64,000 nt of DNA from Zea mays (taxonomy: Eukaryota; Streptophyta; Magnoliopsida; Poales; Poaceae): the NCBI RefSeq assembly GCF_902167145.1, contig NC_050096.1, positions 294,822,200 to 294,886,199 of the forward strand. The letters run 5' to 3'. The notes below the pieces were generated by a model that saw only the letters and a list, made by a program, of their open reading frames with translations, ran no database searches and was not told the origin of the DNA. Shown piece after piece: positions 52,276 to 63,549 of this stretch (its first letter is position 1; every line of letters starts with the position of its first letter). A program made the translations under genes and the position numbers.

Positions 52276-53584
52276 TGATAGTCGCCTAGAGGGGGGTGAA
52301 TAGGGCGAAACTGAAATTTACAAATATGAACACAACTACAAGCCGGGTTAGTGTTAGAAATATAAACGAGTCCGCGAGAGAGGGGGCAAAACAAATTGCA
52401 AGCAAATGAAGAGTGTGACACACGGATTTGTTTTACCGAGGTTCGGTTCTCGCAAACCTACTCCCCGTTGAGGAGGCCACAAAGGCCGGGTCTCTTTCAA
52501 CCCTTCCCTCTCTCAAACGGTCCCTCGGACCGAGTGAGCTTCTCTTCTCAAATCAAAACCGGGAACAAAACTTCCCCGCAAGGGCCACCACACAATTGGT
52601 GCCTCTTGCCTTGATTACAATGGAGTTTTGATCACAAGAACAAGTGAGAAAGAAAAGAAGCAATCCAAGCGCAAGAGCTCAAAAGAACACGGCAAATCTC
52701 TCTCGCTAATCACTAAAGCCTTGTGTGGAATTGGAGAGGATTTGATCTCTTTGGTGTGTCTAGAATTGAATGCCTAGCTCTTGTAAGTGGTTGAGAAGTG
52801 GGAAACTTGGATGCAATGAATGGTGGGGTGGTTGGGGTATTTATAGCCCCAACCACCATACATGACCGTTGGTGGAGGTTGTCTGTCGTATGGTGCACCG
52901 GACAGTCCGGTGCACACCGGACATGTCCGGTGCGCCAGCCACGTCACCAATGTCGTTGGATTCCGACCGTTGGAGCTTCTGTCTTCTGGGCCCGCCTGGG
53001 TGTCCGGTGCACACCGGACATGTACTGTTCAATGTCCGGTGTGCCAACGCGCGCGTGCCTAACTTCTGCGCGCTTCTGGCGCGCATTGAATGCGCCTGCA
53101 GGTGACCGTTGGCGCGAAGTAGCCGTTGCTCCGTGGTTGCACCGGACAGTCTGGTGTACACCGGACATGTCCGGTGAATTATAGCGGAGCAGCCGCTGCG
53201 TTATCCCGAGGCTGGCGAGTTCCGGAGGCCGCTCTTCCTTGGAGCACCGGACACTGTCCGGTGTACACCGGACAGTCCGGTGAATTATAGCGGAGCGCCT
53301 CTGGAAATTCCCGAAGGTGGCAAGTTTGAGTTGGAGTCCTCTGGTGCACCGGACACTGTCCGGTGGTGCACCGGACAGTCCGGTGCCCCAGACCAGAGGT
53401 GCCTTCGGTTGTCCCTTTGCTCATTTGTTGAATCCAATATTTGATCTTTTTATTGGCTAAGTGTGAACCTTTTACACCTGTATAACTTATACACTAGAGC
53501 AAACTAGTTAGTCCATTTATTTGTGTTGGGCAATTCAACCACCAAAATTATTTAGGAACTAGGTGTAAGCCTAATTCCCTTTCA
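52276..53584 (-). repeat. 5' LTR of Opie copy B
   Basis: 1309 bp, TGATAGTCGCC to CCCTTTCA on +. Palindromes at 52895-53180 and 53243-53390; TATAAATA on minus at 52839-52846. Confidence 0.94.
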
Positions 53585-53589
53585 CGGGG
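53585..53589. repeat. Target-site duplication (right) of Opie copy B
   Basis: CGGGG, partner of CAGGG at 30268-30272 (one mismatch). Confidence 0.8.
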
Positions 53590-55990
53590 CAACCGTGGCC
53601 AGGCAGGAGGCGGCACCTCGTCGGCTGTCGAGCGAGTCGATGACGCCGGCACCCCAGCGGGGGACATGTCAGGCGTTGTCCTCGCGCCTGAGACAACGAC
53701 GAGTGTCGTTTCCCCGCAACATGCCAACCCCAAGCGGACAGATGACGCCAGCACTCTCGCGGAGGGCTTGCTGGGCGTTAGCCTCGTACCTGAGATAACG
53801 AATCCTGAAATGAGAAGGATCCACTCTTTCCCAACAAATAAACTATCAACCTCAAAAAAAGTGGAATTAATTTAATGAATTAATCTATTTTTATGTAACA
53901 AAAACAATTAACTATATAAACAAATAAGTTATGCCAATGAAAAGATTGGTCGTTTTTTGGGTAGTTCTAAAATTCTCATACTTCTTCGACTCGAATAACA
54001 AAAGAAAGAACTCAAAATATGCGGTCTGTCCCCGACACGACTTCGTCACCGTCCATCGATCAAAAGGTATCGTCCGTTTTCCACCTGTGCCTTTTAGATT
54101 CAGCTTCGATCCACCAAGCGATCCCGCTTCGGTGAGCGCTTTCATAAAGGCATATCCTAACCTTCCGGAGTACCATATGTGGTCATCTTGGGACCGACTG
54201 ACGACCGTCTCGACCTACGGGCCCCCGGGTTCCGAGGAAGAAGACGAGCCCGACTCTGGTTGGGATTTCTCCGGGCTCGGTAATCCCAGTGCCATGCGAG
54301 ACTTCATGACCGCATGTGACTACTGCCTCTTCGATTGCTCCGATGATGGCCACAGCCTTGACGACAAGGGTTGTGGCCCAAGTCGCGAATGTTTCCACGT
54401 AGATCTAGGGGGTCACGACGAAGGCAACCACCTTGGTATGCCGGAGGATGACGATCCCCCTGGTCCTGTGCCTCGCGTTGACATCCTGCGGGAGCTAGCT
54501 GTGGTCCCAGTCCCTGCGGGGGGTCAGGACACACAACTCGAGCAAATCCGCGAGATGCAGGCCAAGCTCGACGAGGAAGCAAGGCAATTTGTGCAGCTCC
54601 GGCAAAACATCGAGCAGGAGTGGGCAGGCCGATCACTCGCCGGAGAAGCGCGTCATCAAGCCCGAGACATCCAGCGCCGAATCGCTGACGATGCCAGGGC
54701 AAGGCTACCCCCGGCCTCCAGCGGGGTCGGCCAGAATCTGGCTGCAGCGACAATACTACTCTGAGCGATGCCGGAGCCATCCACCATCGAGGGGCGGCGT
54801 ATCCAGGGAGAACTCAAGAATCTCCTGGAGGATGTCGTGATCCGACGGGCCGAGAGCTCTTCCTCCCGAAGGCAAGGGTGCCCCCCGGAGCATCACGCAG
54901 CAATTTCCCGGTTCATGCGGGAGGCCTCGGTCCACACCGGGCGCACGCGGGATGCAACGCCTGCAGCCCCGGGTCGCCTCGGCAACGAGCACCACCGCCG
55001 CGACCGTCGAGCCCGCCTCGACGAGAAGGTGCGCCGAGGCTACCACCCTAGGCGTGGGGGACGCTATGACAGCGAGGAGTATCGGAGCCCCTCGCCCGAA
55101 CCACCAGGTCCGCAAGCCTTCAGTCGGGCCATACGACTGGTGCCGTTCCCGACCTGGTTTCGAGCCCCGACTACCATCACCAAGTACTTAGGGGAAACAA
55201 GGTCGGAGCTATGGCTTGTGGACTACCGGCTGGCCTGCCAGCTGGGTGGAACGGACGATGACAACCTCATCATCCACAACCTCCCCCTGTTCCTCTCCGA
55301 CGCCGCCCGAGTCTGGCTGGAGCATCTGCCTCCTGCGCAGATCTCCAACTGGGACGACCTGGTCAAAGCCTTTGCTGGAAACTTCCAGGGCACGTACGTG
55401 CGCCCTGGGAACTCTTGGGATCTCTGAAGCTGCCGCCAGCAGCCAGGGGAATCCCTGCGAGAGTACATCTGGTGGTTTTCGAAGCAGCTCACCGAGCTGC
55501 CCAACATCACCGACTCGGATGTCATCGGGGTGTTCCTCGCCAGCACCACTTGCCGCGATCTGGTGAGCAAACTGGGCCGCAAGACTCCCACCAAGGCGAG
55601 CGAGTTGATGGACATCGCCACCAAGTTCGCCACTGGTCAGGAGGCGGTCGAAGTCATCTTCCGAAAGGACAAGCAGCCTCAGGGACGCTAGCAGGAAGAT
55701 GTCCCCGAGGCGTCTGCCTAGCGTGGCGTGAAGAAGAAGGCGAAAAAGAAGTCGCAAGCGAAACACGACGCCACCGACGCAGATCTTGTCGCTGCCGCCG
55801 AGCACAGGAACCCTCGAAAGCCTCCCGGAGGGGCCAACCTGTTCGACAAGATGCTCAAGGAGTCGTGCCCCTATCACCAGGGCCCCGTCAAGCACACCCT
55901 TGAGGAATGTGTCATGCTTCGGCACTACTTCCATAAGGCCGGGCCCCCGGCGGATGGTGGCAAAGGCCAAGACAACGACAAGAAGGAGGG
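53590..55990 (+). pseudogene. gag: Huck-type gag, 3' part, degenerate
   Basis: Continues from 30272. Order: N-terminal linker, an AT-rich damaged segment (53818-54016), conserved block FSFDPPSDPASVSAFIKAYP, a coiled coil (QIREMQAKLDEEARQFVQLR), the gag/capsid domain (ITKYLGETRSELWLVDYRL ... WLEHLPPAQISNWDDLVKAF), and a knuckle-like CPYHQGPVKHTLEEC. Interrupted by TGA 55425-55427 and TAG codons near 55689 and 55719, and by a frame change between 54764 and 54768. The end coordinate is approximate because gag and pol form one polyprotein in this family. Confidence 0.8.
53818..54016. other. AT-rich segment inside GC-rich Huck gag
   Basis: About 200 bp of roughly 70% A+T with stops in all + frames except one, flanked on both sides by GC-rich gag. 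The flanking codons still align with gag (AEGLLGVSLVPEIT before, AVCPRHDFVTVHR after), so it replaces or represents a decayed part of gag. No terminal repeats or TSD seen. Confidence 0.55.
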
Positions 55991-58107
55991 CGACAAGGCA
56001 GAGGAGTTCCCCGAGGTCCACGGTTGTTTCATGATCTATGGTGGGCGAGTGGCGAACACCTCGGCTCAGCACCGCAAGCAGGAGCGTCGGGAGGTCTGCT
56101 CGGTAAAGGTGGCGGCGCTAGTCTACCTAGACTGGTCCGACGAGCCCATCACCTTCGACCAAGGCGACCACCCCGACTGCGTGCCGAGCCCAGGAAAGTA
56201 CCCGCTCGTCGTTGACCCCGTCATCGGCAACACCAGGCTCACCAAGGTCCTCATGGATGGAGGCAGCAGCCTCAACATCATCTACGCAGAGACCCTCGGA
56301 CTCTTGGAGATCGATCTGTCCACGATCCGGGCCGGTGCGGCGCCCTTTCACGGGATCATCCCCGAGAAGCGTGTCCTGCCCCTTGGACAACTCGATCTGC
56401 CCGTCTGCTTCGGAACTCCCTCCAACTTCCGAAAGGAAACCCTCACGTTCGAGGTGGTCGGGTTCCGAGGAACCTACCACGCGGTGCTGGGGAGACCGTG
56501 CTACGCCAAGTTCATGGTCGTCCCCAACTACACCTACCTCAAGCTCAAGATGTCGGGCCCCAATAGGGTCATCAACGTCGGATCCACGTACCGACACGCG
56601 TACGAATGCGACGTGGAGTGCGTGGAGTACGTTGAGGCCCTCGCCGAGTCCGAGGCCCTCATCGCCGACCTGGAATGCCTCTCCAAGGAGGTGCCTGATG
56701 TGAAGCGCCACGTCGGCAACTTCGAGCCAGCAGAGGCGGTTAAGTCCGTCCCTCTCGACCCCAGCAACGACGCCTGCAAGCAAGTCCGGATTGGCTCCGA
56801 GCTCGACCCCAGATAGGAAGCAGTGCTCGTCGACTTTCTCCGCGCGTACGCTGAGGTCTTTGCGTGGAGTCCCTCTGACATGTCGGGCATACCGAGGGAT
56901 GTCGCCGAGCACTCGCTGGATATCCAAGCTGGAGCCTGACCCGTGAAGCAGCACCTGTGCCGCTTTGACGAAGAAAAGCGCAGAGCCATAGGCGAGGAGA
57001 TCCACAAGCTGATGGCTACAGGGTTCATCAAAGAGGTATTCCATCCCGAATGGCTAGCTGACCTGTGCTTGTGAAAAAGAAAGGTGGGAAATGGAGGATG
57101 TGTGTAGACTAAACTGGTCTAAACAAAGCATGTCCGAAGGTTCCCTACCCTCTGCCTCGCATCGATCAAATTGTGGATTCCACTGCTGGGTGCGAAACCC
57201 TGTCATTCCTCGACGCCTATTCGGGTTATCACCAAATCAAGATGAAAGAGTCCGACCAGCTCGCGACTTCTTTCATCACACCTTTTGGCATGTACTGCTA
57301 TACTACTATGCCATTTGGCTTGAGGAATGCAGGTGCGACATACCAAAGGTGCATGAACCACGTGTTCGGAGAGCACATCGGCCGAATGGTCGAGGCTTAC
57401 GTCGATGACATCGTTGTCAAGACGAGGAAAGCCTTCGACCTCCTCTCTGACCTTGAAACGACATTCGAGTGTCTAAGAGCGAAGGGCGTGAAGCTCAATC
57501 CCGAGAAGTGTGTCTTCGGAGTCCCCCGAGGCATGCTCCTGGGGTCCATTGTCTCCGAGAAGGGCATCAAGGCCAACCAAGAAAAAATCGCGGCCATCAC
57601 CAACATGGGGCCTATCAAAGATTTGGAGGGAGTACAAAGGGTCATGGGATGCCTTGCGGCTCTGAGCCGTTTCATCTCGCGCCTCGGCAAAAAAGGCCTA
57701 CCCTTGTACCGCCTCTTAAGGAAGACCGAGAGCTTCACTTGGACCCCCGAGGCCGAGGAAGCCCTCGGAAACTTAAAGGCGATCCTTACAAACGTGCCCA
57801 TCTTGGTGCCCCCCGCTGCAGGAGAAGCCCTCTTGATCTACGTAGCCGCAACCACTCAGGTGGTCAGCGCCGCGATCGTAGTCGAGAGATGAGAAGAAGG
57901 GCATGCACTGCTCATCCAGAGGTCGGTCTACTTTATCAGTGAAGTGCTATCCGAGACCAAGATCTGCTACCCGCAAATTCAGAAGCTACTGTATGTAGTA
58001 ATTCTGACACAGCGAAAGTTGCGACACTACTTCGAGTCTCATCCGGTGATTGTGGTGTCATCCTTCCCCCTGGGGGAGATCATCCAGTGCCGAGAGGCCT
58101 CGGGTAG
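55991..58107 (+). pseudogene. pol: Huck-type pol (protease, RT, start of RNase H), degenerate and truncated
   Basis: Aspartic protease near 56245 (VLMDGGSSLNIIYAETL). RT from about 56940: PLPRIDQIVDSTAGCETLSF, LDAYSGYHQIKM, MPFGLRNAGATYQR, YVDDIVVKT, then the RNase H start (LIYVAATTQVVSAAI, LRHYFESHPVIVVSS). Breaks: TAG 56814-56816, TGA 56937-56939, a one-base loss near 57062, TAA near 57109, TGA near 57890. Cut at 58107 by the 3' LTR of Huck-type element 2, so integrase lies beyond the window if present. Confidence 0.88.
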
Positions 58108-59532
58108 TGTCGGCGTTTCGACCCCGGGGGGTCCCTGGACCGACGAGTGAATTGTCACCGCGTGTCCCAGCCTAGATGGGTCGGCGCGAGACGGAGCACG
58201 AAGGGGGGAAGAAGCAGGCGAAGGGGAAACCTGTGGTCTTCGTGTTACAAGCGTTCGCGTGGGAGAGCCTTATGTGCCGGCCCGTTCTCCCGCGCGGCCA
58301 ACCTCCCCGTATGAGAGCCCTGGACCTTCCTTTTATAGGCGTAAGGAGAGGGTCCAGGTGTACAATGGGGGTTGTAGCAGTGTGCTAACGTGTCTAGCAG
58401 AGAGGAGCTAGAGCCCTAAGTACATGCCGTCGTGGCAGTCGGAGAGGTTTTGGCACCCTGTTCATGTGATGTCGTGGTCGTCAGAGGAGTGCTTGGGCCC
58501 CATGGAAGGACAGCTGTCGGGGCTATCGAATCCTTGCTGATGTATCCTTGCTTCCGTAAGGGGCTGAGAGCCGCCGTCGTCATGGAGCACGCAGGGTGCC
58601 ATCATTATTTGTTTACCAGGGTGAGCCAGATGGGACGCCGGTCTTGTTCCCCGTAGCCTGAGCTAGCTAGGGGTAGGGTAATGATGGCCCCTCCTGTGAC
58701 GCGATCGGTCCGAGCCCTAGGTCGGGCGAGGCGGAGGCTCCTTCGAGGTCGAGGTCGAGTCCGTCTTCCGAGGTCGAGGCTGAGTCTGACCCCTGGATCG
58801 GGCGAGGCGAAGACGTTCTCCCGAGGTCGAGGTTGAGTCCGTGCCCTGGGTCGGGCGAGGCGGAGTTCGTCGTCTTCCGGAGCCGAGGTTGTGTCCGAGC
58901 CCTGGGGTCGGGCGAGGAAGAGTTTGTCGTCTTCCGGAGCTAAGGCTGAGTCCGAGTCCTGGGGTCGGGCGAGGCGGAGTTCATCTTCCAGCGTCGAGAT
59001 TGAGCCCGAGCCCTGGGGTCGGGCGAGGCGGAGCTTCCTATGGCGCCCGAGGCTGGACTTAGCTGCTGTCAGCCTCACTCTGTCGAGTGGCACAGCAGTC
59101 TGAGCGACGCAGGCGGTGCTGTCTTCTTGTCAGGTCGGTCAGTGGAGCGGCAAAGTGACTGTGGTCACTTCGGCTCTGTCGACTGAAGAGCGCGCGTCAG
59201 GATAAGGTGTCAGGCGATCCTTGCATTAAATGCTCCTGCGATACGGTCGGTTGGCGTGGCGATCTGGCCATGGTTGCTTCTCTGCGAAGACTGGGCCTCG
59301 GGCGAGCCGAAGGTGTGTCCGTTGCTTGAGGGGGCCCTCGGGCGAGACGTGAATCCTCCGGGGTCGGCTGCCTTTGCCCGAGGCTGGGCTCGGGCGAGGC
59401 GAGATCGTGTCCCTTGAGTGGACTGAGCCTTGACCTTAATTGCGCCCATCAGGCCTTTGCAGCTTTGTGCTGATGGGGGTTACCAGCTGAGATTAGGAGT
59501 CTTGGGGGTACCCCTAATTATGGTCCCCGACA
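58108..59532 (-). repeat. 3' LTR of Huck-type element 2
   Basis: 1425 bp. On the minus strand TGTCGGGGACCATAATTAGG to AACGCCGACA. Contains a degenerate form of the minisatellite of LTR 1 (about 58725-59040). No primer site follows its 3' end (58107 leftwards is pol), while a GGGGGCTAC tract precedes it, so it is the 3' LTR. Confidence 0.9.
58331..58337 (-). promoter_or_regulatory. TATA box of Huck-type LTR 2
   Basis: TTTTATA on +, TATAAAA on minus, in CCTATAAAAGGAAGG. Confidence 0.7.
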
Positions 59533-59550
59533 GTAGCCCCCGAGCCTCGA
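59533..59550 (-). other. Polypurine tract of Huck-type element 2
   Basis: On + GTAGCCCCCGAGCCTCGA next to the LTR, i.e. CTCGGGGGCTAC on the minus strand directly before TGTCGG. Similar GTAGCCCCCGAG motifs recur at 59662-59673, 59849-59860 and 63447-63458. Confidence 0.75.
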
Positions 59551-60262
59551 AGGGAGTGTTGATACTCGCTTGGAGGCTTTTGTCGCACTTTTTTGCAAGG
59601 GGACCGGCCTTTCTCGGTTGCGTTTCGTTTCGGTGGGTGCGCGCGAGCGCACCCGCCGGGTGTAGCCCCCGAGGCCTCGGAGGAGTGGTTTGACTCTTTC
59701 GAGGTCTTAGCACGTTTCGTGATGCTTCGGCCGGTCTGGTTGTTCCCTCATGCGAACTGGCCGTAGCCCGGGTGCATAGTCGAGTCCCAAGTTCTCGGGC
59801 TGGTATGTTGACGCTGTCAACGGTTTGGCCGGAGTCGGGTTTGCTAGAGCAGCCCCCGAGCCTCCGCACAGAGCGAGAGGACGGTCAAGGACAAACTCGG
59901 CTTTTTTCATACGCCCCTGCATCGCCTTTCCGCAAGGAGGAGGGGGGAAGCGCCATGTTGCCCTCGGGGGGCGCCGAACATGGTGTCTCCAGTGAGTTGC
60001 TAACGGGTAATCCGAGTGGACGCCCGTGCCCGATTCGTTAGGGGTCGGCTAGTGGCCCGGAGGCGCGCTCCAAAAGTACCTGCGGGTGATTTGTCGGACC
60101 CGGTCCCCTTTTGACAGGGTCCGAGGGCTCGATGCCTCCCTCTGGTGGGATTCCGTTACAAAATCGTTCCTGTCGGTCTCGGAAATGTCCTAGGGTACCT
60201 CGGGAGCGTAGCCCGAGCCTTGGTTATGTATCGAACGTACCTAGGGTCATCCCTCGCTCTGC

Positions 60263-60480
60263 GTGCTCTGAGGCGGTTGTCAAACCCTTCGGGGGCCAGC
60301 CTACGAACCCCTGATCAGTAGTGGGCGCGGAGCCCGAGTGGCCTGAGGCGGCCGTTGAACCCTTCCGAGGGGCCAGCCTTCAAACCTCTGACCAGTAGTG
60401 GGCGCGGAGCCCGAGTGCTCTGAGGCGGCTATTGAACCCTTCCGAGGGGCCAGCCTTCGAACCTCTGATCAGTAGGGGGG
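60263..60480. repeat. 75-bp tandem repeat, about three copies
   Basis: Units start at 60263, 60338 and 60413 with GTGCTCTGAGGCGG or GTGGCCTGAGGCGG and contain GAACCCTTCCGAGGGGCCAG and AACCTCTGATCAGTAG. Copies differ at a few sites. Confidence 0.85.
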
Positions 60481-62324
60481 CTCGGGGCCCGCTTCCTTCG
60501 CGGAGAAGGATCCCTTTCGGAGTATCCCCTTTCCCGGTCCCTGTAGCAGGAGAGAGAAAGGGGAAGTGGAAAAGGATACAAAATCGAACGACGTGGCGCA
60601 CCTTTTTTGACGCGGTCATTATGGCGGAGGTGAAGCGTCGCCTGCTTCGCCTGCCAAAGGTATTGCCTGTCCTGCCGTAGAGTTAATGCGACGGGACGAG
60701 TGGTTCGCGGGGCAGCCGTTGTGCGTGTACGAGCCGTTCGAGGAACGGGATACGGGCGCGTCGTCTTCACTCCGTGGGAGAGGGCTCTCTTGCTGTCCCA
60801 GGAGGGGACGTGAGTCTGCAGGTGACTTGACTGCTGCTTCCGCCCGCCTACCATCGCCGTTACTGCCGGCCCATTTCTAGCCGTATCGACCGTCGCGCCT
60901 TCTCCCGCGGCTGACTGACCTGTGACCGATGTGCTCGGTTGGCACTGTTGGGTCATGCGCAGGGTCGCCTCGAGTCGCGGCACCGGTTCCGCAGTCGAGG
61001 AGGCGCGGTACTGGCGTGAGTGGCTGTGTAGTTTCTTGCACGTAGTAACCGGCATGCCGGTTACATGACGTGTGGGCCTGGGCCTCCATGCTGGACGCGT
61101 CGAAGTCGAAAGGGTGTGCCCCCTTGGTGCGGTTGCATGCCGCCTGCATGGAGGTCCGCCCTTTCACCCGCTGGTCCGGGCGATAGTGCAGGAAGGCTTG
61201 TAACTGCTGAGCAGTTGCGCGCACCACGCGCGGCGGTTTTGGCTCCTTCTGTCCTGGGCCAGCTTGCATGACGCGTGGGACCCAGCCCCCGTGTCGTAGG
61301 AGGAGGACCTTGGAGCGTGTTGGAGAAGACTCAGTCCGCGACGGCTGAGGACGCAAGTGGGGAGAGTCGCCTTTAAAAGGAGGGTGACCCCCTTGGATGG
61401 CAACCATGTCTTTGCACTCCCTTCATGCATTGCGTCCTTTCACCTTCCGAGCCCCCGGATGGGGAGCAATCGCGTCGCTTTCGTCTTGCTGTCGTTGGAG
61501 GAACGCAACTTCGCGGAAGTTGGTACCTTTTAGCCATCGTTCGGCTTCAAGGATTTTCATCAGGCAGCCCGGCTGCATCCCCTCGCCGGTGGTCACCCAA
61601 GATGGTGACCACCAGTTCGATGGTGGGGAGAAGCGAGTCGGGCTACGACCTCAGTCCCGCCCTCAGCTTCAAGGATCTTCATCATCCTTGCTCGGGCAGA
61701 GAGCAAGGTGAGCCGGGGCCTGCCTTCGCGTGGGCTGGCATCCCGCCTCTTCCAGCTTCTGGGGTGGAAACCATCCTCCAGCTATGCGGAGGAGGCGCCC
61801 CCAATCATGCCGGGGAAGGCGGACTGTTGCTGCCTAGCTAGGATGCAACATTCCGTCTTCTGTCCTCGCTTTCGTGGCGAGGACGGGAGTGAGGACCTGC
61901 CGGTGCGCTTTGGGGCGGCCGACGCTCGCTGGTGCGGTGTTGGTGGACGCCGCCGTCGGTGCTGACGTGGTGGCAGCTGGAGAAAGCTTCCCCGCCGACA
62001 AGCCCATCAGCGCTACCCGCGGACCGACCTCCGTCTCTTTGGCTTTAATGTCTGGTTCGCGCCCCTTGAGTGGGGACGCAAACGAGAGCCTTCTGGCGGC
62101 AGCGTCCGTCCTGGGACCGTCGCTGCTGCTGCAGAGGTCGCTGGCGAGTCACCAGGAGTTTGTCGTCCCGCAGGCTCTCCGGTGTGGAGGTTGTTCATAC
62201 CCGCGGGGGCGGAACCGGAGTTCCGTTTGTAATGGCACCTTGAGTGCCGGTGTCTTGTTCATTGTGGCTGTCGGGTCCTGAACATGTATGTATTTTTGGC
62301 ATGAAGCCATGTTTTTTCCTCATT

Positions 62325-63340
62325 TCGAGCACTAGGACTCGCCTGTCGGCTAACTGAACCACTTAACCAAGTGTGAGTCGCCTCGTGCGAAGGTGACGAG
62401 TGAGGTATCCGTATCCCAGAGGCGTAGGAGTCCCTCGGCTCGGTCGGTCTTGCCGCCCGAGGCTTCTCTTGCTTAGTTAAAGGAACCCTCGGCCGCTCTG
62501 CGGTGAGCCGGGGCCAAAGGCAGCGGTGTCATCATGAACAGAGGCAGAGTTGGCTCGAAAAGAAGACTTCGTCGGCCGGAGCCTGGCCGGACCGTCCACT
62601 GGCGGGACCAGCGCCGGAGTCGGGTTTGCCGAGGTCATGAGCCGGGCTGGTGTCCTCGGGGGACAGCAGGCTGAGGCTTCAGGGCAGCCGGCGGAGCCGT
62701 CTGCTCGGGTCGGGTTCCTGGAGGAGACCCTGGCGGCGTTGGCTCGGGCGTGGTGATGACGTCGTCCTTCGGAGCGGAGATCCTTCGCCCGTGTTGCCGT
62801 CTGAGGCTCGGTCGGACTTCGCCGAAGGTGGAGTTGACGCCGAGGGTGCTGCTGCTCCCCCTCCATCGACGTCTGAGCCTGCAGGATCGGTTCGCCTGTA
62901 GTATGCGTATGTTTTTTGCGGCCGCCGAGGCCCAAACATACTATCGTCTCGTTGTAAAGCTGCGTTTCTTTTCCTCTTGTTTCGAGTATCTGGACTTATT
63001 TGTCGGTAACAGAATTGTTTGTCCGAGCGAGAGTTACTTTTCACGTAAGGTGATGAGTGAGGTATCTGTATCCCGGAGGCGTAGGAGTCCCTCGGCTTGG
63101 TCGGCCTTGCCGCTTACATGTACTCTTGCTCGCCCGTAGGATTCTGCTATCGATATAGTCGAGAAGGCACGAAAAATCGTTTCGGTAGAAAAATTTCCGA
63201 GCATTAAGACTTGTTCGGTCAGCGGAATCGCTTATCCGAGCGTGAGTTACTTATCGCAGAAGGTGATGAGTGAGGTATCCGTATCCCGGAGGCGTAGGAG
63301 TCCCTCGGCTCGGTCGGCCTTGGCTGCTTATGTGTACTCC
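62325..63340. repeat. Three dispersed copies of an about 140-bp repeat
   Basis: Copies at about 62325-62465, 62983-63120 and 63198-63340. Each has GTGAGTGAGGTATC..GTATCC-like sequence, then CGTAGGAGTCCCTCGGCT and GGTCGG..TTG. The two right-hand copies are about 215 bp apart; the left one is more diverged. Confidence 0.8.
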
Positions 63341-63549
63341 GTCGTTTTCAGGATCCCACTTTCGAAGTAGTCGAAAAGCACGAAAGACGTTCTGGCAGAA
63401 AGACCTTTTTCGAGGAAAATTTTGACGCAGAGGGGGTTCCCCCCTTCTAGCCCCCGAGGGAGGGTCGGGCTTTGCCGAGGCAAGGCTGACTCTTCCTTGA
63501 TGGTTAGACTTCATATGTAAACGAGGTATATGAATGACTTGAAAACATC

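Larger units (their letters stand above)
30273..53584 (-). mobile_element. Opie-type Copia (Sirevirus) retrotransposon, copy B, nested in Huck gag
   Basis: Minus orientation: 5' LTR 52276-53584, primer site 52261-52273, gag 49546-52227, pol 46290-49532, untranslated region 45474-46289, 3' LTR in two pieces (30273-31229 and 45098-45473) split by the env-bearing Sirevirus. Without that insert it is about 9.4 kb. The LTR halves compared with the intact LTR show about 17 substitutions in about 1300 bp plus palindrome-array indels. One stop in gag and one in pol. Closely related to copy A at 1-16412, with the same gene lengths (pol 1081 codons in both). Confidence 0.94.
28442..58107 (+). mobile_element. 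Huck-type Gypsy LTR retrotransposon 1 (carries the nested cluster; 3' end outside window)
   Basis: 5' LTR, TTGGCGCGCC primer-binding site, gag, protease, RT and the start of RNase H in + orientation. Gag is split at 30272/53585 by an Opie-type element, and pol is cut at 58107 by a second Huck-type element. Many nonsense codons and at least one frameshift make it a pseudo-element, consistent with it being the oldest layer of this stack. The Huck assignment rests on the LTR start TGTCGGGTACCATAATTAGG and the primer site, recalled from maize elements in general. Confidence 0.88.
59551..63549 (-). other. Long 3' untranslated region of Huck-type element 2
   Basis: About 4 kb, GC-rich, between the pol stop and the 3' LTR. 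Open frames on both strands (for example 60429-61055 and 60877-61407 minus) are GC-bias artefacts without domains. Contains a 75-bp tandem repeat, three dispersed copies of an about 140-bp repeat, and extra polypurine-like motifs. Long tails of this sort are common in the Tat lineage. No accessory gene recognised. Confidence 0.65.

Noticed and set aside
53818..54016. Possible organelle DNA insert in Huck gag
   Set aside because: No organelle gene could be recognised; flanking gag alignment suggests a divergent gag segment. Left as an AT-rich anomaly.
60429..61407. Open frames of 176-208 codons in the Huck 2 tail
   Set aside because: GC-rich non-coding tail; frames on both strands overlap, carry no domain and cross tandem repeats.
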